NCBI GenBank assembly: GCA_964525555.1
Contig: CAZGHN010000007.1
Location: 1-64,000 of the forward strand
Direction: 5' to 3'
DNA: 64,000 nucleotides
Source of the DNA: JAFGHJ01 sp964525555
GTDB taxonomy: Bacteria > Hydrothermota > UBA3072
Of the stretch, positions 1-12,000 are shown piece after piece. Every line of letters starts with the position of its first letter. Within the stretch, counting starts at the first letter, position 1. The position numbers and the translations under genes are program-made. The notes beneath the pieces are model-generated. The model was not told the origin of the DNA. It saw nothing but the letters and a program-made list of their open reading frames with translations, and ran no database searches.

Positions 1-1455
1 ATGAAAAAATTAATTGTTATAACTTTAATTATTATTTCGATTACAGTAAATGCCTTTTACATGAAAAGAGAATCGTACATAGATATTCCTACTGCTAATT
101 TAGACCAGGGATTGTATATAAATGTAAGTTCGAGTTATCCTGTTAAGGATGTTAATGATGTTAAATTTGACCCTAATATCGGGATCGATATATCTTACAA
201 TAAATTCGGAGCAGCGTTAAAGTGGTATGACGGTGTCGATTTTGCGGTTGACCTCTTCTATCAAATACTCAAAGAAAGCGGCAACCTGCCAAGTATTTCT
301 ATGGGAATCGACGAGCTTGCTCTTGATAGCTATGTTTCTCCCGCAGGTTCGGAAGAGACCTTCAACGATGAATATTACCCGGATAGACCTCCGGAAATTG
401 CTTCCGCTTACATCGTGGGGACAAAAAGATTAGCTGAAAGTTTCGAAGTAACAGCCGGTATAGGCAGAGGAAGATTTGTAGGGTACGGACCGAGAAGTTA
501 TTTACCCAACACCGATATTTTCTTTGACGAAAACCACAAAGATTGGGCTGTAGGACTTTTCGGCGGAACAAAAGTAACTTTCCCAAACAATTTATCCTTC
601 ATACTCGAGGCAGACGGGCGTGATGTAAACTTCGGAATAGAATACCAGAACGAGCTGGTAAAAGGCACACTGGCCCTGAATAAGATGGAACAGTTTTTCG
701 CAGGAGAAGGCACCGATTACACACCTCGGGTAAGCCTTAATCTGTCTTATCAGATAATTGACATGGAAGCAAAAGTTGAAGAAAAGAAAGAATTTCCTGT
801 TGCAATAGAACTTATAGATAAAGACACGAAGGAGTCGGTAAATGGAAATACAGTAACAACCAATGCGAAAGGAGATACCGTTACAATTTCTATGCTTAAA
901 AATACTCATTCTTTTTCTCTTGAACCCGGGATGTACACAACACACATTACAGCGACAAATTACATCGATAAGACAATCGAGATGGCTGTAAAAGGAGGAA
1001 TGAGTAAAAACCTCTATACAGTCGAATTGAGCAAAAAAGAAGTTCCTAAAAAAGTTCTCAAACCTGAAGACTCAGTTGTAATAATAGACAATTTCAAAGA
1101 CATAAAAAATCAGGTAGAAGGCATAAGTATAAAATTTTCTTTTAAAAGTTTCGATCTGACCACAAGAGCATATAACATCTTAAATAGAATTATAGAACTT
1201 ATCAGGGATAATGAAGACGTTCATCTTCTGATTATCGGTCATACCTGTTCCGTAGGAACAAACGAGGCGAACCAGAGACTCTCGATTAAGAGAGCGGAAA
1301 GCGCTAAAACATACCTAATAGGACGCGGCATCCCGGCAAGCAGAATAAACACAGAAGGTCAAGGAGAAACAAGACCCATTGCAAGCAACAGCACCGAAGA
1401 AGGAAGAATAAAAAATAGAAGAGCTGAATTCATATTATATAGAATGAAGCGATAA
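1..1455 (+). CDS. OmpA-family outer-membrane protein with PEGA-like insert
   Basis: The 484-residue protein starts with a signal peptide (MKKLIVITLIIISITVNAF) at the first base of the window, so no upstream signals can be judged. Residues about 20-255 are beta-rich and look like an outer-membrane barrel. Residues about 265-345 resemble a PEGA/carboxypeptidase-regulatory-like beta domain, and residues about 370-482 form an OmpA C-terminal peptidoglycan-binding domain (LLIIGHT near 410, LSIKRAESAKTYL, GRIKNRRAEF). In the family this domain tethers the outer membrane to peptidoglycan. The Asp usually following GHT, which binds diaminopimelate in characterised OmpA proteins, is Cys here (GHTCSVG); the Arg of LSxxRA is kept. 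The class call is firm, the exact role is not. Confidence 0.88.
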   Translation: MKKLIVITLIIISITVNAFYMKRESYIDIPTANLDQGLYINVSSSYPVKDVNDVKFDPNIGIDISYNKFGAALKWYDGVDFAVDLFYQILKESGNLPSISMGIDELALDSYVSPAGSEETFNDEYYPDRPPEIASAYIVGTKRLAESFEVTAGIGRGRFVGYGPRSYLPNTDIFFDENHKDWAVGLFGGTKVTFPNNLSFILEADGRDVNFGIEYQNELVKGTLALNKMEQFFAGEGTDYTPRVSLNLSYQIIDMEAKVEEKKEFPVAIELIDKDTKESVNGNTVTTNAKGDTVTISMLKNTHSFSLEPGMYTTHITATNYIDKTIEMAVKGGMSKNLYTVELSKKEVPKKVLKPEDSVVIIDNFKDIKNQVEGISIKFSFKSFDLTTRAYNILNRIIELIRDNEDVHLLIIGHTCSVGTNEANQRLSIKRAESAKTYLIGRGIPASRINTEGQGETRPIASNSTEEGRIKNRRAEFILYRMKR

Positions 1456-1651
1456 GCAAAATGCCGATAACCGCCTTAAAATTCGTCCATATTGACAAAG
1501 AATTAGGACTTTCGTCATATATATTCAACTTGCCTTTTCAAGTAATTCCAAAGCTTTTGATTTAACTTTATGACCTTCAACGATTTATAATATTGGCTAA
1601 AGGAATGATAATTGTAAGTTATTTATAAAAGTTTAAGGGTGGAGGAAAATA
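1456..1651. other. Intergenic region before the sugar transferase
   Basis: This AT-rich stretch of about 195 bp shows no ORF with a clear ribosome binding site and no obvious terminator after the OmpA-like gene. A strong Shine-Dalgarno core GGAGG at 1641-1645 belongs to the next gene. Confidence 0.5.
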
Positions 1652-2269
1652 ATAAATATTAAAATATCGGAAAAAACAAAAGAGGTATCCAAAAGAATAT
1701 TTGATATACTTCTTTCGGGATTGGGATTAATAATTTCCCTTCCGATTTGGGCTCTTTCAGCGGTTGCTATTGTAATGGAAAGCGGAGGTCCGATTTTTAT
1801 AACTCAGGAAAGAGTTGGCAAAAACGGTAAGATATTTAAAATTTTAAAGTTCAGGTCTATGGATAAAAAGGCTCACAGAGAATCCCCGACCAATCACACC
1901 AAAAATAGAGAAGAAAGAATCACGAAGGTCGGGAAAATAATGCGGGCAACAGCCATGGATGAACTCCCCCAACTTCTTTCAATTTTTACCGGACATATGA
2001 GCTTTGTGGGCCCAAGACCCATACATCCGGAAGAATTACAAATCAACGGAAGCAAATACAGAACATTAGACGAAATACCCGATTTCGAAAAGCGTTGCGC
2101 TATAAAACCCGGTTTAACGGGAATGGCACAAATTTACAGAGGAAAAGACGAACATCTTGAACACAAACTAAAATATGACCTCTTATATTTAAGAAAAAAG
2201 TGTTTTTTACTCGATGTAAAACTTGTAGCTCTTTCTCTATACGTAACTCTATTAGGTAAATGGGAATAA
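1652..2269 (+). CDS. Bacterial sugar transferase (undecaprenyl-phosphate glycosyl-1-phosphate transferase core)
   Basis: This is the cytoplasmic catalytic core of a WcaJ/PglC-type phosphoglycosyl transferase, which moves a sugar-1-phosphate onto undecaprenyl phosphate to start a surface glycan. The family blocks appear in order: KRIFDILLSGLGLIISLP (membrane re-entrant helix), GGPIFITQERVGKNGK, FKILKFRSM, DELPQLLSIFTGHMSFVGPRP, IKPGLTGMAQI and KYDLLYLRKK. The family N-terminus KRxFDI lies upstream of the first TTG (1721). The frame is open back to a stop at 1634 but has no ATG, GTG or TTG there. The GGAGG at 1641-1645 is 6 nt from an ATA at 1652 and 12 nt from an ATT at 1658, so initiation at a rare codon is likely; an assembly error is the alternative. 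At about 205 aa it is a short PglC-like form without the N-terminal membrane domain of WcaJ. Confidence 0.85.
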   Translation: MNIKISEKTKEVSKRIFDILLSGLGLIISLPIWALSAVAIVMESGGPIFITQERVGKNGKIFKILKFRSMDKKAHRESPTNHTKNREERITKVGKIMRATAMDELPQLLSIFTGHMSFVGPRPIHPEELQINGSKYRTLDEIPDFEKRCAIKPGLTGMAQIYRGKDEHLEHKLKYDLLYLRKKCFLLDVKLVALSLYVTLLGKWE

Positions 2270-2372
2270 AAGCCTAATCTGATCGGTAAATTAGTAAAAG
2301 TTAGGATTTTGATTTAGAATATAGAATTTATTTAAAACAATAGATCTATTTGTATTATTAGCAAATAAAGTA

Positions 2373-2401
2373 TTGACATTTCAATAAAAATTAATATTTT
2401 T
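2373..2401 (+). promoter_or_regulatory. Putative promoter of the toxin-antitoxin pair
   Basis: TTGACA at 2373-2378 is followed, after 16 bp, by TATTTT at 2395-2400. The next feature is the small ORF at 2424, whose Shine-Dalgarno AAGGAG lies at 2409-2414. The -10 is imperfect. Confidence 0.5.
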
Positions 2402-2423
2402 AAAGCGTAAGGAGTCTTAATTA

Positions 2424-2582
2424 ATGAAGAAAAAACAAAAATCTCATATAACAAAGAAAGGAGAATCATCTCTTAAAAAGATAGCCTCTACTGCAGAGAA
2501 GGCTTCAAAAAAAGGTACTTCTGAGTATAAAAGTTTTATAGATAAGCACAGAAAATCTTTAAAAGAACTCGCAAATCGTTGA
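2424..2582 (+). CDS. 52-aa basic protein upstream of Doc; candidate antitoxin
   Basis: This small ORF starts with ATG at 2424, 9 nt after an AAGGAG ribosome binding site. It ends in TGA at 2580-2582, overlapping the TTG start of the Doc-type toxin (2579), so the two are translationally coupled. The protein begins MKKKQKSHITKKGESSLKK and ends SFIDKHRKSLKELANR. It is very rich in Lys/Ser, probably helical and clearly basic, unlike the acidic C-termini of classical Phd antitoxins. I do not recognise a family. Its position, size and coupling are those of a type II antitoxin, so I infer that role. It could also be an RNA-binding leader peptide. Confidence 0.65.
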   Translation: MKKKQKSHITKKGESSLKKIASTAEKASKKGTSEYKSFIDKHRKSLKELANR

Positions 2583-2968
2583 AATTACCCTATACTTTAA
2601 AACAAGTCATAAACTTGCACGATAAAATCATCGAAGAAACAGGCGGACTCAAAGGAGTTCTCAACGTAGGGTTGCTGGAAGAAGCTTTATATAAACCTTT
2701 TATGGGTTTAGCGGACGGTTTTGAGTTGTATCCGGGAACTGCTCGAAAGGCTGCTGTACTATTTGAAGCACTTATTTCTTATCATCCTTTCGCGGATGGA
2801 AATAAAAGGACAGCCGAGATTGTAACGACTATTTTCCTATGGCATGAAGATTATCTATGGGACTTTAACGAAGATGAAATTGTTGAATTTGCAACTGACG
2901 TCGCCAAGAATAAAATATCCATTGATGATATTGAGAATTGGATAAAAATAAGGTTAAAAGCTAAATAG
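2579..2968 (+). CDS. doc: Doc-family (Fic fold) toxin, death-on-curing type
   Basis: The 129-aa protein matches the Doc branch of the Fic/Doc family. It has the N-terminal pattern LHDKIIEETGG-LKG and GLLEEALYKP, then the active-site loop H69-P-F-A-D-G-N75-K76-R77. P1 Doc phosphorylates EF-Tu and has HxFx(D/N)xNKR instead of the AMPylating HPFxxGNGR, so a Doc-like kinase activity on a translation factor is the family expectation. The TTG start overlaps the stop of the 52-codon ORF in TTGA. The gene ends in a perfect hairpin terminator. The symbol is used by family resemblance. Confidence 0.88.
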   Translation: MKLPYTLKQVINLHDKIIEETGGLKGVLNVGLLEEALYKPFMGLADGFELYPGTARKAAVLFEALISYHPFADGNKRTAEIVTTIFLWHEDYLWDFNEDEIVEFATDVAKNKISIDDIENWIKIRLKAK

Positions 2969-2985
2969 ATTCGTAGAATCTATTT
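2963..2985 (+). terminator. Intrinsic terminator overlapping the doc stop codon
   Basis: A perfect 10-bp inverted repeat (AAATAGATTC, loop GTA, GAATCTATTT) overlaps the TAG stop at 2966-2968. A T-rich run follows within 15 bp. The core AGATTC-N3-GAATCT recurs at 29302-29320 and 39879-39897. Confidence 0.65.
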
Positions 2986-3058
2986 AATCTCTTCTTTTTT
3001 TACAGAGAAAAAATAACCCGCTACCTAACGACCTAACGTTCTAACTTCCTAACCGATA

Positions 3059-3087
3059 GAAAACAGAAATCTTTGATTCCTGTTTTC
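3059..3087 (-). terminator. Hairpin terminator of the giant secreted protein gene
   Basis: GAAAACAGAAATC (3059-3071) and GATTCCTGTTTTC (3075-3087) pair over 13 bp with one mismatch or wobble and a 3-nt loop. The hairpin begins at the last base of the stop codon of the minus-strand gene ending at 3087. There is no long U-tract, so termination strength is uncertain. Confidence 0.5.
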
Positions 3088-6000
3088 TACCTAACCTTCA
3101 CTAATTTAAACGTTTTATTGTAATCTCCTGCCTGCATTCGCAGGAAATAAATTCCATGAGGTACGTTTGAAGTTCTCAATGGAACCGAATAATATCCTGC
3201 CTTCTGTTTGCCATCCACAACCGTTTTTACTTTCCTCCCCATAATATCGAACAACACCATATTAACATGTTTTTCTTTATCAAGAGCATATTTTATTATT
3301 ACATTCCTGCCGTATAGAACGTTCAACATCCTAGCCAGATACGTTGAATCGGGTAATATATCTTCAATATCTATGCCGGATAAATACCATTTATAAAATC
3401 CACATTCAGGATATCTCACGTAATTCCCGATTAATGAAGAATCCTGTACTTTAAAGAAGTACGCGAAAGTATCGCCTTCGAACGTAAGAGAGAAGAAATA
3501 ACGGTTGTTAACGCTACTATCATCTAGCATAACACTTATTGTATCATTGTTTTTATATCCCAGTGAATCCCACTCGACACCCGACGTATCTATAAAAGTT
3601 GCAGAAACCAGCAAACTATCCCCTACAAACCTCTCTATTACTATAGAATCTAACGAAGGAGGAGTAATATCGACGAACATACTTCGACTAACAGAAAAGA
3701 ATGAATCGGCAGGATTTCCGAAAGAAACCATTATCTTATAGAAATATTCCTGGTTTTCCTGGACTAATGTATCCGTATATAGATTATCAGTTAATCCTGA
3801 TGCTATCTTTGTCCAGCTCGACGGATTTTGGGTTTTAAAAATATCATAGGAAAGTATGTCCGAAGGACCTCTCATACCAGGCGCAGAAACCGGTACATGA
3901 GAAACAAATCCGTCCATCAGCAATTCTCCGGGAGTCGAAAGCATCCACGAGACACCGTCCTTTATTGCCGTATGAGCTCCTTCTCCGTAACCGTCCAGCA
4001 GGACCTTAAGCCCGGATGAACCTGTAATACCCGCGAATATACCCTCTTCGGGTATATCTACACCCCAAAGACTGAATTCTTCGTATCCCGCTAATGTATC
4101 CGTAAATACAAACGAGTCTATTTTTACTCCCGGCAGTAAGGTTACATCGACCGGGTATATTGAAACCGTCAAAGTATCCAGAAGCGAACCCGAACTATCA
4201 TTTATTATTTCAAGACCTATTTTCCCAAGGCTTGCAGGCAAGTACTGGGAAGTAAATCTTGTCGCTATTTCCAACTCACTTATATTTACTGTATCGGAAA
4301 CGAGTCCGCAGTGATAATAAACGAACTCTTCAGGTGAATTCCACTGCAAAACAGCATTTGGCACAGTAGAATAGAGCAGTTCATCCCAGGTGGGTTTTAA
4401 AGGTGAGAGAACCCAGAAATCGCCGTTTCCTTCAACAGGGTAAGAGGTACGATTCCCAAACTCATCTCTGGCGATTAAATTATATTCTATATGTGTTCCG
4501 TTTGGATGAGACGGAATAAGATATTTATTTGTATCTCCTCTTACCCGGTGAGCTGATAGACTCTGCCAGTACCCTCCTCCGCTTGATGCAATTCTATAAT
4601 AAAGAGTATCGGTTATAGGAGTACCGTTCGTGTCGGGATCAAAAACTCTCGCGATTAATTCATAATATTGATTACTTGAATATGTGTTTGTCGGTTCTTT
4701 TATAACTGAAATAACGGGAGCGGTTGTATCGGCAACATAAACATCGAAGTAGATAACATATCCGGCAAGACTAACAGTAGAATCCTTTGAAAGATGCAGA
4801 TATAATTCATTCGTACCTCTTTTACATCCCGCAAGAGAATAAATAAACTCGAATTTATTGGGAATATCTTTTTCAAGATTAAGTACGGTATCGGCAGTGA
4901 CAGAACCAGTGGATGAAATATTAAGATTTACTGTGAGGTCGATATCCGATGAAATTTCAGTCCATATTTTTGCCGTACTTCCTTCAAGGTAGTAACTTGT
5001 ATCCATCCTGGCGTTTTTAAAGTATACGGTTATTCCGTCCACATCGAATAAATGCTCTCCCGATATAAACGCCGAATCACCGAAGGCACTTATCTGCGGT
5101 TTACCCAATACCCATTGTTTNNNNNNNNNNNNNNNNNNNNNNNNNNNNNNNNNNNNNNNNNNNNNNNNNNNNNNNNNNNNNNNNNNNNNNNNNNNNNNNN
5201 NNNNNNNNNNNNNNNNNNNNTAAACGCCGAATCACCGAAGGCACTTATCTGCGGTTTACCCAATACCCATTGTTTCGCAATAGGCGAAACTCCTGGTTCC
5301 GCAGTTGAATGGTCAAATAGTTGAATTGTTGAATGGTTAGCTGTGAGGTGTAAGCCGTCAGCTGTAAGCTCTTTTGCCGTGAGCCGTAAGCCGAGAGCTG
5401 TGAGTACATTTTCTTTCACCCAATAATCAATAGAATAAGTCCCGCTGCGTGTCCATTCGGGGATAACAAACGAAAAATTCATTGTGTCTTCGTCAAGAAC
5501 AATGGTATCCCATACCTCTTCGGTTGGTGAGAAGTATACCCTGTACACGAAATTGTAATTCGTATCGGGGAATTTCTTACACAGTGTCGCGTAAACGGTA
5601 TCGAAAATCTCATACCTCGCTTTATCGGTAAAGAGAGTCAATAAACTATCCGAAACATAAACATATCTTTCATCGAGTACTATCGACCGTCCTGAAGGGT
5701 AGTAAACCCCCCATCCGAGTTTTTCTTGCGATGAATCGACAGGTACCTCGAAAGAGATTATCTCTCTTTGTTTGGGGAAAGTATCCAATTTTGTACAACC
5801 TAAAGAATCAAAATAAAGGCAAATCTTATTAATCCACTGCGTATCGGCTGATTTATTGGCAAAATTAATTTGCATCCAGTCATCAAGAATATATGTGGCA
5901 CCTTTTTCAAGAGTAATCCAATTTCCTTTTCCAATTAAAGAATCCGTTCGCATCTGAAAAATAAGCGAATCGGACAATGAAGCATTCCAATTTATACGTA

Positions 6001-9000
6001 CACTGTCATAACTCTCGGAATTTACAGGATCGAACATGTAAACACCTGAGGTATCGAGATAAATTGTGTCTCTTGGGAAGATTTCGTTCAAAACACCTTT
6101 TTCCATTCCTCCTAGAATGAATGAGGTATCCAGTTCAAGTTCTCCGTACTGTAGAGAAGCGAGCAAATAACCGCTCCAGAGTGATTTATTTTCGATAATA
6201 ATCGAATGGTTAGCTGTATCTTCTGAGTTATATACAAATTTATCCAGTGAATCACTCGCCTGAACAATTAATCCATTAACTTTCACATTAAAGAAAGTAT
6301 CAACTTCGGGATACAAATCTTTTATTACATAAGCATCCGCGAAATAATTTCCTCCCGGAAAGTCCTCGGGAATAAGGTAATTATCGGTGAATGTATCCGA
6401 AGCTGCTGGTTCTATAGTTATATCTTCATTTATGCTTATAGCATCAGCAAGGTTAACTCTCAGGTTCCTTTCTCCTCTAGCGTTACCGATATTGGTAATA
6501 GAGACTTCAACCATACCGGAATCGGGTGTAGCAACTTCAAGACCAATCGGAAGGGTCTCAAAAAGGTAGACGGGATGAAATTCAAGATCCTGTGTATCCA
6601 GGCTTACGCTAACTCCTCCCTCACTTATTTCCGATATAAAAGTATACGTTCCTTCATCGATCGAACTGTTAAGGAAAAACGTTACAGTATCTTTTGAATT
6701 AGCGGGAACTTCGATTAGAGAATCAAGATACGAAATCATTGAACTAATCGTAATATTACCGGTAAAAGGACTATATGACCGGTTATCTAGAACAGCAGTT
6801 AAAAGTACATCCCCCGAGGAATCGCAATTGGGTGAAACGATAAGTGTATCTACAAATACCTGATTATTGCCTACAACGTTAACAGCTGATGACGTAGAAT
6901 CGAACATATATGACAGGGAATCTGTAAAGAGTAATCCCTGCAAACTGTAATTACCAACGTCGTGATGGTTAAACATGATAGGAACGGTATCAACCCTACC
7001 CGGAGGGAGATAAACCGCGGAAAAAGAAGTATCTATACCGGCACGCATCAACCCGCTTATGAATTCTGAAAGAGATATATCTTTACCTACCCTCGAAAGA
7101 GAAGAAATAGCAATCTGCTGCGCGGATAATTTAATAGCACGCAGATCTTCGCTGATTATCTCAGATTTTAAAACATTATCCTGTTTATCTGCGTTTATCT
7201 GCGTCCCATATCCTGAGGAGGTAGCGGGGAAACTCAAACTAAGAAAATCCCCGTTCATCTGCATCCCACTACCTTCCACCATAAAGAAAAGCGCATTCCC
7301 GCTAACCGTATATATTCCCTTATTACTTATAACTCCCGTCATCGTAACAGAATCCGGAGAGACCCGATACATGGAATCTAAAGCAATATCACCCTTTATT
7401 CCCATAGTAATCAATTTTGCTTTTTCAAAAATATCAACACCCGTTGAGGCTGCGACTCTCAAAGTGTCAGATTTTGTTGTAGAAAATGTATCGATAAAAG
7501 TATAAAAATCTCCGCTCTCAATATCTACCGTATCGATTAATGTATCGGATAAAAATATTCTCTTCACTTCCACAGGAAGCTTGTCGAATGAATAATTATA
7601 AACTTTAGATACAGCTTCAAAAGGTTGGAAATCGACCATGTCCGGCGAATTTAAACTTATAGATAATAATTTATTAGTTTTTACAAGAGGTATAAATTCT
7701 TTTCTGATTGTATCGGTGGGAGAAAGAATTAACTCCGCTTTAACAATTAAAGGCTCTTCGGGTGTAATCACAAAAGGAAATGAATCCGCTGATGCTGCAT
7801 ATAAATCAAAAGCCGTATCGACAAAAGTAGTTTCGCTTTCACTGTACAACCCTCTTATCAAAAGACGGATACTATCCTCTTCCAAAGGCAAGGGATTTAT
7901 CGTAAGAGGGTTTATCCGGAAGGTATCGCCCGGAAAGCCTTCTTCTCTATCCGAGTTAAGAAGTAAACTAACGTTATTACCTATAACTGCAAACGATCTC
8001 CAATCGGAAGTTATATGCTGAGGATAATCTGAATATGCATCACCGAATACGCAATAATCAGCCGGTGGTATTGTATCCTTTATTGTATCGGAAAAGGATA
8101 CGCTCTCAAATTGAGATAGATTTAGAGGATATACATTTTCGACAACAAGTGAATCGATAGCGTCTAAAACTTTAAGATTCAGTGAACAATCATAAAATAC
8201 AGGAGAATTCTGAAAAACGCCTTCCATAGTTATATAAAGAGGCGGAAGTGAATCCGTACCGTACATACTTTCAAGAGGCAAAAGATTATCTTCACTCGGA
8301 AAACTACCCTTGGGACCTAAAAAATCATACGAAATAGAACCGGATTTAGGGTCATCGTAAGTTTCGTGGCTGTGAAGTTGGTACCTATAGGGGGTGTTTG
8401 TGAAATTTGAAAACTGCAACATTCCGTAACCTTTACCAAATTTCCTGTATATGTGTATACCATACCCATGATCATCCCCACTAACAACGATATCATCCCT
8501 ATAAAAAACTGCATCAAAATTATAACTATTATATGTAATTGCCTCTCTTTGTCTATCCTCATTGTATAATGCTAAACCTGTACAGGATTCCGCACCATGC
8601 CCGGGTAAAGGCGCTGCTATTTCACCTTTTTCATTAACAGAAATCCGTCCCCAAGGAGAACAATCAGGATATCGAATCGAATCAGTAATTGATGTTCCCT
8701 CAATAATATAAATATACCAAAATGTAGAGATATAAAATATACCATTTTTGTACTCTAAATCGCGATATTCGAGTCCGGGCCGCAAACCAATTGTAGAGAC
8801 ACTATCTCCGGAATTCGAAAACTCCCACAAAATTTCAGTACCACCTTCTAGAGCAAGAATATTGCCATTCTCTTTAATTGAAACACCTGTAAGCCCAATA
8901 AACCTACGGTTAGGGGGTTGAATGTAGCCGATAATATCACCAGTGGAAGAATTTAACTTATACACTCTTCCGCTATCAGCAGCCGGGAGATATACAATAC

Positions 9001-12000
9001 CTTGATAACAATTAATATCGTAAATCGTTCCAACACTATCAGGAATCTCAAATATATCAGTGGGGACAAAATCACCATAAGGGCCCTCCTGTTTTACTAA
9101 AATTCTATCATTGTAATATGTCCACAAATTGTTTGATTCATCCAGAGTAATCGAATATGCATATGCCGTTCCACTCACATATGGAAAACCGGCAATGCAT
9201 TCCAACGAATATTCCGAATCAAGGGCGTATCCGCCATTACCATCAGGGATAACTCCAAATCTTTCGACATCATCCGATAAATCCCATACGGAAAACCTAC
9301 CCAGACTATCACTTACCCTGGCAACCTTCAGAGACTCTGCTCCACTCCAGGCGTAATCTCCGTTTTCAAGCAACGAAGAAAACGGAATATCTTCACCATA
9401 TCCGTAATAATCTTTATCAGTTGAAACCTGAATATCAGCTTCGATTCCATCTATATATATAGGACAGCCTTCCGGGTACGAATTAAGATTGGGTCCTTTA
9501 CCTTCAATCATACTCGCGATAACTTCTAAACGATATTTTCCTTTTTTCAAATCAGGAACTGTAATCGGGAAGGTATAATACCCTTCTCCGGGAATAGTAA
9601 CTTGCCCGGGAGCAAGAAATGATTCCTCAATACCATTTCCATGTATCGAGATAGACTGAATATCGATTCTTGAAGGAGTCTTGATACTGTTACTAAATCT
9701 TATCGGTATTGTACTCCGGATTGTAAAAGTATCATTTACTGGCCACTTAAGTACGGCTTCGGGAGGAGTTATGAAATATGTAAGTTCCCCTGAGTTTGTA
9801 TATTCTTTATTCAAATAGTTAATTCGATAGTCATAGGATATCGATGTATCCGGAGGAATACTCAAATCAGTGTAGGTTTTTAAGGTAATAATCCTGTGAG
9901 AAGTCGGATTAAATATTATTGTGTCTCGTAAGGTATCGTTCCCCAGATAATCACTCCATAATGAAAATACTAAAGGGACACCATATAAACTTCCCTTTAA
10001 AGCCAACTGAGCCGTAAATACCGCAGTATCACCCGGCAGGAATCCTCCCCGATACCTCTGATATTGCGGTATAAAATCGGAAATAAGTGGTAATTTAAAA
10101 GGCAAATATGAACCTTTAGCAACAAGCCTTCCTTCGTATTCATATTTCGCTAAAAGATTACTCCTGCTTTTATCTATTTCCCAAATATCCGGATTATAAT
10201 TAAAAACAAATGTTGTCTCAGGAATTGGAATATAATCAATAATTAAAGAATCCGAGTAATTTTTACTGCTTAATAGAAGTTTGCCGGGAGGCAAATAACT
10301 GCCTTCAGAGTTTAGCCTAACAGTGCAAAGATTAGTATCTCCGTAAACAAACGAATCGGGAAGCTCTAACAAACATTGAACATTCGGATATTTTAACTGG
10401 AAGTTGGTACCAGCTGAATTATATAGACTATTCCTGAAAAATAATTCACAATATAACTTACCATCATTTAAACTTGTATCATAATCCATAGGGAAAAATG
10501 CTCTGTCAAATTCCTTTTTCTCTTTTGCCGCAAGATACACAGTATCACTCCAGAGATCATATCTTACGGAATCGAGTATAGTATAAACGCCGATTAAAGG
10601 GGAACAAGAATCGGGAAGCTTATTCAAGACCGTTACTTTATAACGCACAGAATCTACCCCCAATATATAACTTGCCTTATCTTTGGAAAGAGATATATCA
10701 AAGGGTTTATCGATTACCCATACCCCTTTGACGCAACGGCTCAAAGCATCGATAAAAAAACTTTGCGGTCGCTTAGACTCACCCTGCTGGTAGAAACCAA
10801 AAACATTATTTGTAGAAAGATTAAGAGGTTTATTATACTCAACCAAAAACACGGTATCAGAGGGGATTGCCACATCAGGAATCGAATCGACTATCTTCCA
10901 CCATGCGCCTTTATCTTCGTGAGCTCCAACCATAATTTTTCCGGTAAAAGACGAATCCGTATTATTCCTGACGTAAATGCTAAAAACAGCTGTATCCCCG
11001 ACTATAATCTCCTCGTATTCCGAATTAGCCCACATCTGAAAATCACCGAGCTTATACTCACCAGTGGGAATATTTATTTTCTGAGCGAAAACAGCACCTC
11101 GATTATATCCCTGAATCCATTTCCCTCCACCGTTTATTAAAGCATAATCAATTATCCATAATCCGAGATTCTCGGGAAGAGAAGAAGCATTCCATTCCCA
11201 TTCGACTTCCTCTCCGCTATTTAGCGAAATAGGTATGGAAAGGGAATCGTATAAAACTCTATCAGGTGTATATACTTTAATAACAGCCGTAGTTGCAGTG
11301 AACGTATCATTAACGGCATAATTAATCGGAATAGGTACACTGACGGATGAATCAGGATAAAATTCCAAAATATCCATATCGGGATTTAATGCCCAGGTCG
11401 TCAAATCCCTTATAAGCCTCAACTCCATTTTTGAGGTCTGGTTATGTCCGTATCCCCAGTCGGAATATAAAGAAGAAACGATTACGGTTCCCGCTCCGTA
11501 ATTATAATAAACAAGCGCGGGTGTGCCATTTTTACTTCTCCCAAGCAAAATTTCCGAATTAACAGGATACTCGGATATATAACCATCAACATTACAGGTC
11601 ATAACCTGTTTTATCTGACCCGCGAAAACAGGATGCCACTGGTTTAAATAAGCCGCATCATTAAAACACGCCTGGTCCTCATTCCAACCATATCCTTTTA
11701 TATTTCCCGGAAGAACGGATAAATCCGCCCCATATTTCTGTGTAAATACTAATAAATTCCCGCCGTTTGCGACATAATCTTCTAAATTTTCTTTAAATTC
11801 TTCTGAATTAAATCCTTTAAGTCCGGCTGAACCGATAACCAACAGTTTTACCGAATCGGAAATATCGATATCCGGATTATTAATAATTTTTAGATTAGGT
11901 TTTACCGGTAATGTAGAAATCTTATATTTTCCCAGAATATATCCATATCCGTCAGCCCAACCTGAAAGGAGGATACCGATATCGGGTAATCCTTCCGGGA

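Noticed and set aside
3087..5108. A separate 673-aa gene for the sorting-domain part
   Set aside because: It begins at an internal TTG inside the duplicated 55-bp contig overlap and has no signal peptide or ribosome binding site. Merging the contigs makes it the C-terminus of the giant protein.
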